This document shows positions 15,304 to 24,800 of a DNA stretch of 31,186 bases, piece after piece (position 1 is the stretch's first letter; every line of letters starts with the position of its first letter). Source of the stretch: a virus. Both the position numbers and the translations under genes were made by a program. The DNA lies in the IMG/VR virus record IMGVR_UViG_3300029998_000089, positions 1 through 31,186 of that record; one strand, 5' to 3'. Below the pieces are notes generated by a model that was not told the origin of the DNA, did not search any database, and was given only the letters and a program-made list of their open reading frames with translations.

Positions 15304-15807
15304 TTAAAACTGAAAATTTTCTAATTTAAAACTCACCGAAAGCCCGTTGAAACCTCCATATACCTGATATTCCCATTCGGTATGAAATGGTTTCGAAACT
15401 TTTTCGTTTCCTCCGCATACATTACCATTCACGCCACGTTCGAAAAGATAATCTTTAACAAATTGCATTACAAGTTGCAATTTAGCGTAATGATTTCTTT
15501 CTTCTTTATCGCTCATTCGTCCCGGATCAACTTTTTCGAGTATGTAAAAAAGTTCATTATCATGCTCCGAATAATTATCCTCATTTTTTACATCTGTATC
15601 CGATGGCGCCAACTGAACGGCTAAAATTACACCTGGTTTATCTTTCAGCGTTTTGATTAAATGTGCTTCGTTAGGCGATAACACAATGCTTTTAATTTCT
15701 GGGTTTACCGAAGGCGCTATAAAATCAACATCCGTATCAAATAACCTGATATTAACTGCAGCTTTAAGCTCTATCAGCATTTCGTTAAGTTCGTTAACCG
15801 GAATCAT
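15304..15807 (-). CDS. Tail/baseplate-associated protein
   Basis: 167 aa, not recognised. The N-terminal region has a helix then IRLFDTDVDFIAP; the central part is charged (DTDVKNEDNYSEHDNELFY); the C-terminus ends in strands (YQVYGGFNGLSVSFKLENF). The end pattern resembles small phage proteins that complete or join tail parts. It overlaps the upstream gene by 4 nt and ends 3 nt before the hub-like gene, so it is translated within the baseplate block. Specific function unknown. Confidence 0.6.
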   Translation of the reverse strand: MIPVNELNEMLIELKAAVNIRLFDTDVDFIAPSVNPEIKSIVLSPNEAHLIKTLKDKPGVILAVQLAPSDTDVKNEDNYSEHDNELFYILEKVDPGRMSDKEERNHYAKLQLVMQFVKDYLFERGVNGNVCGGNEKVSKPFHTEWEYQVYGGFNGLSVSFKLENFQF

Positions 15808-16637
15808 TTTCGTAGATTTTTAGCGGTGATATGATCGTTAAGCAATTTGCACATTACATCCAATAATAATGCATTATCAGTTTCTTCGAAAGTTCCGAAG
15901 GTTCCGGCATCGGCGAGCGTGAATAGTATCGACAACATGCCAAGTTTATCATCATCGCGTTTTGAATCAGCATCTTCATTTACCCCAAATATTGGAGCAA
16001 AATTTACATCGCGTCCTTCGATATGAAAATCGCCTGAAATAAGATATTTGCAGAAATTTGCAAACCAGAGATATACACCATATTTTTTATATTCAGCAAT
16101 ATGGCGGATAGTACGTTCGTTTGTGTCAATTTTATGTTTGTTAAATTTTACACGGAAATTACCATCAAATTGTTCACTACCTATATATTTCGAAGGTTTA
16201 CGATACAACACACCTACCAGGGCATCGAGAATATAATCATCTTCATCGTCGTTGTAACAATTCATAATGTCACAAGCAATTCTGAATTCTCCAAAACGTA
16301 AATCAATACCAAAATCCTGCGGACCAACCAATTTTTTGAGTATTGGCTGAAAATTAATTGTAGTATCAATGTTCAGGATTGTTTCATTATCGCCGGTAGT
16401 TGTAAATATCCAGGATAACGATTCTGAAATTTGATTTACCAGTCTGAAATAATCTTCACGTTTATTTGGATTAATATACCGGCAACGTCCTAACAGATAA
16501 TTTGCAAAATCATTACGAATGTCATCTTCATTAATCGATGCATCATAAATGAATCGCCAATATCGGTGCAATAAATAATCGAATTGTTTTGGAGTCAATT
16601 CGTCGAAACTTTCCGGGATAAGTATGTTCCTTTTCAT
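15804..16637 (-). CDS. First gene of late unit 3, structural or assembly protein
   Basis: 277 aa, not recognised. It begins MKRNILIPESFDELTPKQFDYLLHRYW, a motif used by several Bacteroidota phage structural-region proteins. Helical overall, with an acidic segment NCYNDDEDDYILD and a C-terminal DAGTFGTFEETDNALLLDVMCKL. A tail chaperone or assembly role fits the position but is unproven. The start ATG (16637) lies only 4 nt after the -7 box of a late promoter (16649-16642), so the mRNA may be leaderless. Confidence 0.6.
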   Translation of the reverse strand: MKRNILIPESFDELTPKQFDYLLHRYWRFIYDASINEDDIRNDFANYLLGRCRYINPNKREDYFRLVNQISESLSWIFTTTGDNETILNIDTTINFQPILKKLVGPQDFGIDLRFGEFRIACDIMNCYNDDEDDYILDALVGVLYRKPSKYIGSEQFDGNFRVKFNKHKIDTNERTIRHIAEYKKYGVYLWFANFCKYLISGDFHIEGRDVNFAPIFGVNEDADSKRDDDKLGMLSILFTLADAGTFGTFEETDNALLLDVMCKLLNDHITAKNLRK

Positions 16638-16676
16638 ATTTCAAAACTATAAGTTCATGTTCAAAAAAAAAAGGAC
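16637..16676 (-). promoter_or_regulatory. Late promoter 3 (GTCC/T-run plus TAnnTTTG)
   Basis: On the minus strand GTCC (16676-16673) is followed by a T run; after 23 nt comes TAGTTTTG (16649-16642), a TAnnTTTG box, then AAAT and the ATG. Spacing and both elements match late promoters 1 and 2 exactly. GTCC directly abuts the U tract of the upstream terminator. Confidence 0.7.
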
Positions 16677-16712
16677 AAAAAAAACCTTCAGAACTTCACA
16701 GCCCCGAAGGTT
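16677..16712 (-). terminator. Intrinsic terminator between late units 2 and 3
   Basis: On the minus strand AACCTTC (16712-16706) pairs with GAAGGTT (16689-16683) around a 16-nt loop, followed by a T8 run (16684-16677). It ends the unit whose last gene stops at 16763. Confidence 0.7.
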
Positions 16713-16762
16713 CATAAAATAATAACTAACTAATAAACTTTAAAAATAATATGGCATTAAAT

Positions 16763-17884
16763 TCAAACCGGGTTATCAATCCATTGTTCTGTATCTACCC
16801 ACATATTGCCATCCTGCCATACTCCACCTTCAAGAATCCATCGCATAAAGCTTTCGCCGGTAATGTTGTTTCCCGAAAACGAATCGGCAAAATGAAAAGT
16901 AAATGATACAGGGTCAAGGTTTCCGGCACGTAAATTTACTGAAGCGTTTTCTTCCGTAATTACAATTTTGCGCCATTCGCCCTGAAAGTAAATTTCTACA
17001 GATTCGGAATTAAACATTTCGCGAAATCTGTCATAATCGTTTAATGAGAATATTTTACCTGAATTAACTGTAAATTCATCATTTCTGATTACATTATATT
17101 TTACATCAATACTTTCAATTTTTGAAGTATTGAAAGAAGTATTTCCTTTGCGTATTACCGGTCCGCGTGTAAGTATTGTTTCAGGCACGTCGAATGAATT
17201 GGTAAACCGGTATTGCAACAATAATAAATAAGGATTACGATCGATCATAAATACAGATATTTCCTTGTCCCTTTTTATACGGTAGGCAATAATACTGTCT
17301 GCAGGAATTTCATTAAATAAAGCTGCGACTACCGTAAATGAGCAATCAAACGTAATGAATCGCGGATTTGTTGGTGTATGATTTGAAATATATCGTTCAT
17401 CACTATCGGTAATTACACCATTATTTAAATATGTTACAAAACATATAACTGTACTTTTAGCCTGAGAATGATAATAAGTAATATACTCTGTAGATGTAGT
17501 TGTTGTCCGCTTTTTTTGTTTCATAAGATGCAAAAAAACAGAACCTGCTAAAAAATAATCAGCTACAACAGAACTATAAGCATTACATTTAAGAACTGCA
17601 TAAGTACCGATTGTATCATTCCCAATTTTAAATGTAAGATTTTTTTTAATATTTGTTTGCACTCCTACAGTTAAGCCTATACCTGCCAGGTACAGATTAA
17701 CAAGTTTACCAATTTCCCGGACATAAATATTTCCGGAAGAATCAGGTGTATAATTTTCGGAAAGAATACTAACATTGTCTATCAATAATTCAATTGTAAT
17801 ATCCGCAGTAGAATTTACAATTAAATCTTTAATTAGCGATGAAAGATTTGAACTATCCGGTTGCTGTACTATAGTGTAACTCAT
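16763..17884 (-). CDS. Tail/baseplate beta-rich protein
   Basis: 373 aa, not recognised with certainty. Nearly all beta, no membrane segment. The stretch NPYLLLLQYRFTNSFDVPET then ILTRGPVIRKG (about 217-248) recalls the FxNxFGxxE pattern of Bacteroidota phage tail proteins, and the later VNSGKIFSLNDYDRFREMF plus VEIYFQGEWRKI resembles their C-terminal half. A distal tail or baseplate role is likely. The C-terminus is Trp/Gly rich (EGGVWQDGNMWVDTEQWI). It is the last gene of late unit 2 and is followed by a terminator. Confidence 0.55.
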   Translation of the reverse strand: MSYTIVQQPDSSNLSSLIKDLIVNSTADITIELLIDNVSILSENYTPDSSGNIYVREIGKLVNLYLAGIGLTVGVQTNIKKNLTFKIGNDTIGTYAVLKCNAYSSVVADYFLAGSVFLHLMKQKKRTTTTSTEYITYYHSQAKSTVICFVTYLNNGVITDSDERYISNHTPTNPRFITFDCSFTVVAALFNEIPADSIIAYRIKRDKEISVFMIDRNPYLLLLQYRFTNSFDVPETILTRGPVIRKGNTSFNTSKIESIDVKYNVIRNDEFTVNSGKIFSLNDYDRFREMFNSESVEIYFQGEWRKIVITEENASVNLRAGNLDPVSFTFHFADSFSGNNITGESFMRWILEGGVWQDGNMWVDTEQWIDNPV

Positions 17885-17897
17885 TTTACATTATTTT

Positions 17898-18830
17898 TTA
17901 TACACGCATGTATTTATTATGCACATCATTTTCAGGAATTAAAACAGGGGTTGTAAATCCATTTTTCAAGCGTTTCATATCATCCAAAAGTTTCATACCT
18001 TCTTCAAAAAACAAATGGCTCATGTACTGAATATCCGATATTGCAGCCGGATCCGAAGCCTCCATTGTCTGCGAATTTGAAATAAAATTTTTAACCACAC
18101 CTGCAGGGATCAATCCGAGTGGCATTCTTTTAATGGCAATACTCATTGCTATCAGTGGAATAGGCGGATAAATAAGTTCATGTATAGCTTTTTCAGATGT
18201 AGTTAGATTTGTAGCTGCCATATATTTATCATAATCAGTTCCTAAAGCCGGCTTAATATATTTACGTTCCGCTTCCCGGATAAACGGAAGCAACATTATA
18301 TACATTCTTCCGGATTGATTAATCGGGAAATAAAAATCAAAACGAGATGCATTATTAATAAACAGCGATTTTGACAATTTTTTATTGTCGCTGTTGTGCC
18401 ATGCCGTTAATGTAGTTGTATCGAGATATGCAATAAGCTGATCAATTGCAGCATAATACCGGTCAAGTTGTAACTCATCGTCACGCTTTAATTGCCATTC
18501 CCATGGAATTTTCTCGGAAGTGGCATCTATTTTAATTTTCCGGCCGGTATCTTCATGACTGATATCGTTGCTTCGGCATACGTCCAATGCTGCTTTAATG
18601 GCAATTGGCAATTGCACATAAGGAACTAATGCAGCATTATCCGGTGTAGCGAGAGAATAATTGTAAGCAATTTCGGCTAAAGTATATACACTTTGACCAA
18701 TAATTTTAATAACCTCGGATGTTGCAAGCATTAAATGTCCGGTTAATTTACTGAAATTGTTATTCTGATAATAATTACCTGTCAGATTTGCAATTTCTTC
18801 GCTACCATTTGCATTTTTATTGAATAACAT
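17898..18830 (-). CDS. DUF6712-like phage structural protein
   Basis: 310 aa, mostly helical. The C-terminal two-thirds (LLPFIREAERKYIKPALGTDYDKY, then IHELIYPPIPLIAMSIAIKRMPLGLIP) match what I recall of DUF6712 proteins of Bacteroidota phages, thought to be head-tail connector-like or structural. It lies 1 nt after the portal-like gene, the usual company of connector proteins. No capsid gene is seen near it. Assignment is from memory. Confidence 0.58.
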   Translation of the reverse strand: MLFNKNANGSEEIANLTGNYYQNNNFSKLTGHLMLATSEVIKIIGQSVYTLAEIAYNYSLATPDNAALVPYVQLPIAIKAALDVCRSNDISHEDTGRKIKIDATSEKIPWEWQLKRDDELQLDRYYAAIDQLIAYLDTTTLTAWHNSDNKKLSKSLFINNASRFDFYFPINQSGRMYIMLLPFIREAERKYIKPALGTDYDKYMAATNLTTSEKAIHELIYPPIPLIAMSIAIKRMPLGLIPAGVVKNFISNSQTMEASDPAAISDIQYMSHLFFEEGMKLLDDMKRLKNGFTTPVLIPENDVHNKYMRV

Positions 18831-18831
18831 A

Positions 18832-20187
18832 TTACATGTTGTTAGTGCTTCTATCCGAAGCGGTTACATTATCTTCTTTATTGATAATTTTACGATAAAG
18901 ACCCATTGCAAGTTTTTTGCCCGGAAAATTTATATTTAAAGCCCAATTCAAACTTTCAAAAATAATATCTTCAGCAATTTGGGTGTCGGAGGCATAAAAT
19001 AGCTTAGCAGCATACAGCATCTGACTTCCACTGTCGGCTTTACCGTCGATAATTATATTACTTAATGCAGGATTCAGCCCAAAACTTGACGTTGTAGCAC
19101 TTTCGGCAATACGGCTAATTTTACTTTGAGCCTCGATAAACTTATCAATATTCATTTCAATAGGTTCAATTTTCCAAGCACACATATTTCCATCAGGATC
19201 GGTAAAATCAATAGATTCAAAAAATTTACCTGAATTTCGTTTACCGGCCAGTACATTGGCTATTGATTTAGTAACTTCATCGCGGAGTTCATCAATTTTA
19301 TTATTAATTTTGGTGTCATCCCAATCAGGATGCATTTCAAACAGAAAATTTTTTTTAGCTTCCCAATATTGCGCCGGTTCGTGCACATGGTATGCAGCTG
19401 CAATCATATTTTCGGTAAGATATGCAATAATTTCAGGTAAATCATTCGCGCGTTTTATCCAGGGAATTGCACCGGTAAATGATGGCAATGAATAAAAGAA
19501 ACGTCCGAAAGTACGATATGAATGATAATACATCGAAACAGGATTAGCGGCTGAATCAAATGGATTAAAAACAGGGTAACGACTCATTGTTCTATCGCGC
19601 ATCAATTCAAAATCACCAACCAATATACTTTTAACATCGTCGAGTCTTCGTCCTGCAAGTGGAAATTCAAGCCGGCAATCAGTTGAAGGTTCACATTTTA
19701 ATTCAGATATCCATTCTTTTCCTAAACGACGACCACGGCCAGCAACATATTTAACAAAAACACCACGCATGTAATTAAATTCAACTAACATATCACGAAC
19801 ATATTGTTTGTATTTCCACGTGTCGAGCCATGCCTGTACTTCCGGATCTTCAACCCATTCCTGAATTATTTCGTTATTTTCGTATTTAAGTCGGTACAGA
19901 TGCGGACCCTGACCGTAAGTAAAGCCTATTTTACGTTCAATATTTGCAGGACCTAAATTGTTTTTTTCAAGTAAACGGCGGATATAAGCCGGAAGATTGT
20001 TATCGGCACCCCATGGAACTACACGTACACCACCTATATTAACCGGATCGGATTCCCAACTACCGGAATTACTTAGTGTCATCATCAATGACTGTTCGGA
20101 TGAATCGACATTATATCCAATACCATAAGTCCCTGAAGCAACGGAAGCAAAATTAAGTCCGCCAATTCGTTTTATTTCTTTTTCCAT
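18832..20187 (-). CDS. Portal-like protein
   Basis: 451 aa. Portal-type features: early VVPWGADNNLPAYIRRLLEKN with following GFTYGQGPHLYR; a clip-like central region with WISELKCEPSTDCRLEFPL; a long helix (DKFIEAQSKISRIAESATTS) and then FGLNPALSNIIIDGKADSGS ahead of a final helix, comparable to the conserved end of phage portals where the protein sequence G-x-P-x-L is followed by an SG-rich loop. Portals form the DNA channel of the head and the site of terminase docking. Here the gene is downstream of the tape measure and lysis genes and no terminase or capsid gene accompanies it, which is odd. An unrelated tail-tip ring protein is the alternative. Confidence 0.58.
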   Translation of the reverse strand: MEKEIKRIGGLNFASVASGTYGIGYNVDSSEQSLMMTLSNSGSWESDPVNIGGVRVVPWGADNNLPAYIRRLLEKNNLGPANIERKIGFTYGQGPHLYRLKYENNEIIQEWVEDPEVQAWLDTWKYKQYVRDMLVEFNYMRGVFVKYVAGRGRRLGKEWISELKCEPSTDCRLEFPLAGRRLDDVKSILVGDFELMRDRTMSRYPVFNPFDSAANPVSMYYHSYRTFGRFFYSLPSFTGAIPWIKRANDLPEIIAYLTENMIAAAYHVHEPAQYWEAKKNFLFEMHPDWDDTKINNKIDELRDEVTKSIANVLAGKRNSGKFFESIDFTDPDGNMCAWKIEPIEMNIDKFIEAQSKISRIAESATTSSFGLNPALSNIIIDGKADSGSQMLYAAKLFYASDTQIAEDIIFESLNWALNINFPGKKLAMGLYRKIINKEDNVTASDRSTNNM

Positions 20188-20188
20188 T

Positions 20189-20461
20189 TTAATTTAATTC
20201 GAGTATTTTACCGTTAAATTCCAACAAGAGCGGTTGATATAATTGTCCGTATTCTTTTGTATCCAAATCGTAATAATTAAGCATGATATCAGCATTTTTA
20301 TTTTGTTCTTTCGTGCTTTGTTTCCGGAGCAAACATCTGGGAACTTCAATAATACCATTACTTTTGCCACGTTCGGCACTAAAACTCATAAATGTAACAG
20401 AGAAACTCTGACTTTCATTACTGAGTTTACGCATTTCGGCTATTGCTTTATATACATCCAT
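20189..20461 (-). CDS. Small protein coupled to the portal-like gene
   Basis: 90 aa, not recognised. MDVYKAIAEMRKLSNESQSFSVTFMSFSAERGKSNGI is followed by PRCLLRKQSTKE, then a strand-rich end (LYQPLLLEFNGKILELN). The start shares a base with the stop of the spanin-like gene, and the stop lies 1 nt before the portal-like start. Probably a structural-block accessory protein. Confidence 0.6.
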   Translation of the reverse strand: MDVYKAIAEMRKLSNESQSFSVTFMSFSAERGKSNGIIEVPRCLLRKQSTKEQNKNADIMLNYYDLDTKEYGQLYQPLLLEFNGKILELN

Positions 20462-20982
20462 TATTTTATAAATCCGTATCGTTTAAGAACCAAATAAGCC
20501 AATAAAAATAATCCTGTTATAACAAGTATAGACCCCAGCCATATCCAAGCCGGGGTTTTATCTTTTGTTTCTTTTTTATCTGTAATTTTTGCTTTAATCT
20601 CGGATTTATAGTCCGATTTATCTGCAACTTTAGTTTCAATTTTCTCCTTTGATTTATCAATAGCTTTTGAAGAAACATCTTTTTGCTCACCTTTTTTTAT
20701 GGTTCGTGTAGTAGCAATAGTTTGTATCGGGAATTGTTTACCGGTAGTGATATCGGGTAGCGTGTAATTGGTTGTAATTGTAGATTCTTCAACAGTTTCG
20801 TTTACAACTCCTTTATCAATTACCGATTCCTGTTTTGCCACTTCTTTAACGTCAGCTGTAGTAGTCACAACATTGGTTTTTTCCTCTGTTTTGGCTTTTA
20901 CATTGTCTTTAACTACCTGTTTGGTGGTATGACACGAAATTGAAATAATGATGATAATAAGTAATATAAATAGCTTTTTCAT
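20461..20982 (-). CDS. Unimolecular spanin-like lipoprotein (lipobox plus C-terminal membrane span)
   Basis: 173 aa. An N-terminal lipoprotein signal (MKKLFILLIIIIISISC, acylated Cys17) and a C-terminal membrane span (about 145-166, WIWLGSILVITGLFLLAYLV, then basic KRYG) enclose a Lys/Glu/Thr-rich periplasmic region. An outer-membrane lipid anchor at one end and an inner-membrane anchor at the other is the architecture of u-spanins such as phage T1 gp11, which fuse the membranes in the last step of lysis. It lies 20 nt after another lipoprotein gene and one gene after the endolysin, consistent with a lysis cassette. Function inferred from architecture. Confidence 0.65.
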   Translation of the reverse strand: MKKLFILLIIIIISISCHTTKQVVKDNVKAKTEEKTNVVTTTADVKEVAKQESVIDKGVVNETVEESTITTNYTLPDITTGKQFPIQTIATTRTIKKGEQKDVSSKAIDKSKEKIETKVADKSDYKSEIKAKITDKKETKDKTPAWIWLGSILVITGLFLLAYLVLKRYGFIK

Positions 20983-21002
20983 TGCAATAAGTCTTTAATA
21001 AT

Positions 21003-21395
21003 TTATTCTTCAAATACACGTTTTGTCCATCCTTTGTAAAATTTCCACTGTGATGGATTCTTAACACATATTTTATAGTATTTAAACAGGCGATCGAATT
21101 TGTATAGTTGTAAAAAATAATCGGAAGTCATTAGTGGTTTTAAATTTAATCTATAAACGGAATCAGACAATGCTTTAATCGTTGAATCCTGATAAGTTAC
21201 AGAATGTTGCATTACGATAAGAGCCGATTCATACGTGCGAATCATGTAATAGGATGTGTCTAATTTTTGATTCAATACTTTTATTGAATCATTCAGTTTG
21301 ATAACATTTTCTGAATTTTCAAACTTTGGAGTCGGTGACTGTGCATTACAACTTAATGTAATTAAAACGATAATGAATAAAATTAATTTTTTCAT
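21003..21395 (-). CDS. Lysis-cassette lipoprotein
   Basis: 130 aa. Signal sequence with lipobox (LITLSC, Cys16), then a polar helical region (about 32-80, INxIKVLNQKLD and DSTIKALSDSVYRL-type heptads) that could be coiled coil, and an aromatic, basic C-terminus (FYKGWTKRVFEE). Probably outer-membrane anchored and facing the periplasm. It overlaps the endolysin gene by 4 nt and precedes the spanin-like gene, so a spanin-partner or lysis-timing role is likely, though a superinfection-exclusion lipoprotein is possible. Confidence 0.62.
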   Translation of the reverse strand: MKKLILFIIVLITLSCNAQSPTPKFENSENVIKLNDSIKVLNQKLDTSYYMIRTYESALIVMQHSVTYQDSTIKALSDSVYRLNLKPLMTSDYFLQLYKFDRLFKYYKICVKNPSQWKFYKGWTKRVFEE

Positions 21396-21799
21396 AAATT
21401 ATTGAGTTTTGAAATTAATAAATCATCTATTTGTCCGGTTATCGGAATGCCGGTAATTTTTTGAGCCCTTTTTACTGCCGGAATTATACCTTCATTCACA
21501 GCACTGTCAACCAGCATTTCGGCAATGTCCTGATTTCGGATATCATTTCCTTTAATTTTGTCCCAAAAATTTATTCTGTAAAATGCTATAACCATATCTT
21601 GAAGTACATAAATTGAATGAAGAGATTCGGGAAAACCTTCTTTTGTTTTTGCAAAATCAATAAATTTCCAGCCTAACCACTTAGGCCAGTTTACACGACT
21701 AATGCCCTTATATGTTTCACCACCTTTATCGGATTTGTCATTTGAATATCCGCCTTCGTTTTTAAGTATTTTAATCAATGCTTTATTTAAATCGGCCAT
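21392..21799 (-). CDS. Endolysin, GH108-type muramidase
   Basis: 135 aa from the ATG at 21799. The N-terminus LKNEGGYSNDKSDKGGETYKGIS carries the catalytic Glu15 in EGGYS and the GGxTxxGI pattern of glycoside hydrolase family 108; FWDKIKG and LVDSAVNEGIIPAVKRAQKI match the rest of the fold and the small peptidoglycan-binding end. The enzyme would cleave the MurNAc-GlcNAc backbone during lysis. It has no signal peptide and is a little shorter than typical family members. A TTG start 7 codons upstream is rejected because it overlaps the -7 box (21825-21818). First gene of late unit 2. Confidence 0.85.
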   Translation of the reverse strand: MADLNKALIKILKNEGGYSNDKSDKGGETYKGISRVNWPKWLGWKFIDFAKTKEGFPESLHSIYVLQDMVIAFYRINFWDKIKGNDIRNQDIAEMLVDSAVNEGIIPAVKRAQKITGIPITGQIDDLLISKLNNL

Positions 21800-21852
21800 G
21801 GTTGAATTTTTATATTTCAAAATTAACGTGATTTGTTTATTAAAAAAAGGAC
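21800..21852 (-). promoter_or_regulatory. Late promoter 2 (GTCC/T-run plus TAnnTTTG)
   Basis: Minus strand: GTCC (21852-21849), T run, 23 nt, then TAATTTTG (21825-21818) and the endolysin ATG 18 nt on. Identical geometry to late promoters 1 and 3. Lies in the 62-nt gap after the tape measure gene, with no terminator between. Confidence 0.7.
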
Positions 21853-21861
21853 AATTAAAAA

Positions 21862-24800
21862 TTAACGGGACGCATTTTTAATATACTTCTCATACTTTTT
21901 AGTCATTTCGTAACTTCCTTTTTTGCCTGAAATAACAGTATAAGCCGGAATTCCATTATCTAAATGTTCGTTTAGTACCTGAATAACATCATTTAATTTA
22001 TCCATTATATTTAAACTGGCTGCAATTGGATTAATAGCTAATACTTTATCTGAAGTTGAAAAACCTTCTAAATCATTTACATAACCTCCATTTTTATAAC
22101 CATTAAACTTTACTTTTTCCAATATCTGAGTAGTATTAATCATGCTAATTGTACCATTCATTTGAGACGCATTAAAAACATCAAGAAATTTTCGAACATG
22201 CGGGTTCCTCACACCTTTAGCACTGGCAACAAACTCACCACGATGCACAGTTCCGGCAGGTTCATCTTCACGACCATCGCCGGTGAAACCTCCGGAACTA
22301 TATCCAAGTGTTTGACTTTTAATAGCATTACGTTGCGATACTGCAGATGATATATTAGCGGCTGTTACGCCCACCAAAATAGCCGTCAGGATTCCAGCAA
22401 GAATAGGATTAATACCATCGGTAGCCCAAATTTTAGCGATACCAAGTGCACCTTCGGCTAATGATTGAGCAATGGCAATACCCATATTTGCATCAGCCTG
22501 TTTCTTTTTCAGGTCCAATTCTTTTTGTGCATACTTTTTCTCAATTTTTTCGCGCTGCGAAGCATTGTTACCGGCAATTGCAAGTTCTTTATTTTTCTGA
22601 ACTTCAAGTTTATCAGTTTCTGCCTGGTGAATACTACTTACTATATTTGATATTCCGGATGTAATCTGTACGGCTGATTCGGCATATTCTGTGTATTTTC
22701 CGGCACGATATTTAGCGATAGCATCAGCAGATTCCTTTTCACTTGCTTCAGATTCTTTAAGTTTTGCTTTTAAAGCTTTTAAACCTTCGGCATACGATAA
22801 TTTTTCTTTGTCAAGTCCCAGTTCCTTACGCAGATCGGCAACTTTTTTAAGATGTTCCTTTTCTTCGTCGAGTTTATTTTTAATTACTACTTTATTTGCT
22901 TTAATTAATTCGGCATTGGCAGCTGTAACAGCAGTTTTAGCAGCTTCAACAGCTTTTTTCTTATCTTCTTCCGAATTGAAAGTAGCTGAGGATATAAGTT
23001 CCTGATAATCTTTAGCCGATTGTAAACGCCTTTCAGCCAGTGTAACATCTAATGCAGCAATTTCTTTGTTGTATTCTTCCTGCGTTATAGTTCCATCGTC
23101 CAAATTGCGTTGTAATTCGTCGCGCTTTTCGTTTTCGTAAATATCAGTAACATCCAAAATTGCTTTATACGAATCCTGAATAGCTTTAAGATCGGCTTCG
23201 TTGGCAGTAATTTTTTTATTACGATCGATATCTAATAATTTACTTTCGTATTCGAGCCATTCGGCACTATCTTTTTTATACAAATCGCGTTTTTTAGTAA
23301 TATACTTCACATCAAGAGCAAGCATTTCAGTATCGGTTTCCTCTTTGCTTTTTGCGGATTGTTTTAATATTACTTGTTCCTTGAGTAATTGGCGATCGAG
23401 TTCGGCTAATTTTTCTTTGTTAGGATCTCCTGTACCAGTTGTAGTAACAGGTTTATCTGGTACCCATTTACCTCCCTTATAAGTACACCATACACCGTTG
23501 AATTGTTGTTTATCACCTTCTTTAGGGCCAGCAGGTTTATCATCATCAGTTTTAAGATTTGAAATTACACCACTCCAGCGTGTATTAATGTCTTTTACTC
23601 CTTTATCAAATTCCTGCATTCTTCGCCAATATGTGTCAAGCGTACCGGCAATATAATCAGCATTAATTCCATAGGCTTGTACTACATCAACACCAATTTT
23701 TACAAGATAATTTTTAGTTTCATCAGCAGACTTTTTATAATTAGATCCGTTTTTTGTAAATATATTATTAATATTCTCCATTGCTTTTGCAGCTTTATCT
23801 GAACCAAGTTGATTTGCAACAATATCGGCTATAGTAGCCATTCGTGTTCCTAAATCCTCATATTCTTTTGATAATGCCTGCATATCAGATTCTTTAAGTT
23901 TCATAGCAATATTTTGACGAAGGGCGTTATTAACAGCTGTCTGAGCTCTTTCAATATCAATTAAATTTCCTTTTTCATCAATCATTCCTTTCAGATAATC
24001 ACCATATTTTGTTTTAATTTCATCCATTATTCTGCCTCTTTCAGCTGTACCGGAATTGGTTTTTTTGTAAGCTTCAAATAATTGATTAGCTGTAATTATT
24101 TCTTGCGTAGATTGCTCGTTATATTTATTCATCGATTCACGTGCTTTATCAATTTTTCGGTAATAATCTACAAAAATGCCTACAACAACTAACATAGCAG
24201 CGGCAATAGCAGCATAAGGATTTTCAGAAAGAGTGATCCATAACTTTTTAGTGTTTGCAATAATTTTTTCTGTCCAGAATGCTTTAAGTTTATCAGCAAC
24301 AATTGATGCATTAATAGCAATTGTATAGCCGGTAATAGCCAAAGTGAGCGAAATTAAGGTCCCGGAATTCTCTTTTAGCCATTTTGGCAATTCAACTAAT
24401 GCTCTAATTAAATATGTTGTAAGATTCGTCGATTTTAATAAAATAGGATTAAGACTTTCGCCAAGTTTTAATGCAGTTTCGGTAAATTGTTTTTTTGCTT
24501 TATCTAATTGTGCTGCCAGGTTATTATTTTTAATATTATACTCATTAGTTATAGAAGTACCCTCTGACATTGATTTATTGGCAATTTTTTGCGCTTCATC
24601 AATTTTACCAATACTGTTAGCCATGCTCGACAATACACCTGTAGCACGCGCACCGTCTAATCCCATTTCCTGAAAAATAGGAATAAGCGCTTGAAAACCT
24701 CCTTTTTCGTTTAACGAACGTAAAACCTGTTTTATAGCAGAATTTGCATCTGTATTCAATAATTTAGAAAATTCTTTAACATTAAGTCCTGCCAGTTTTG

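Noticed and set aside
21800-21820. TTG start for the endolysin
   Set aside because: It overlaps the -7 box of late promoter 2; the ATG at 21799 gives the canonical GH108 N-terminus.
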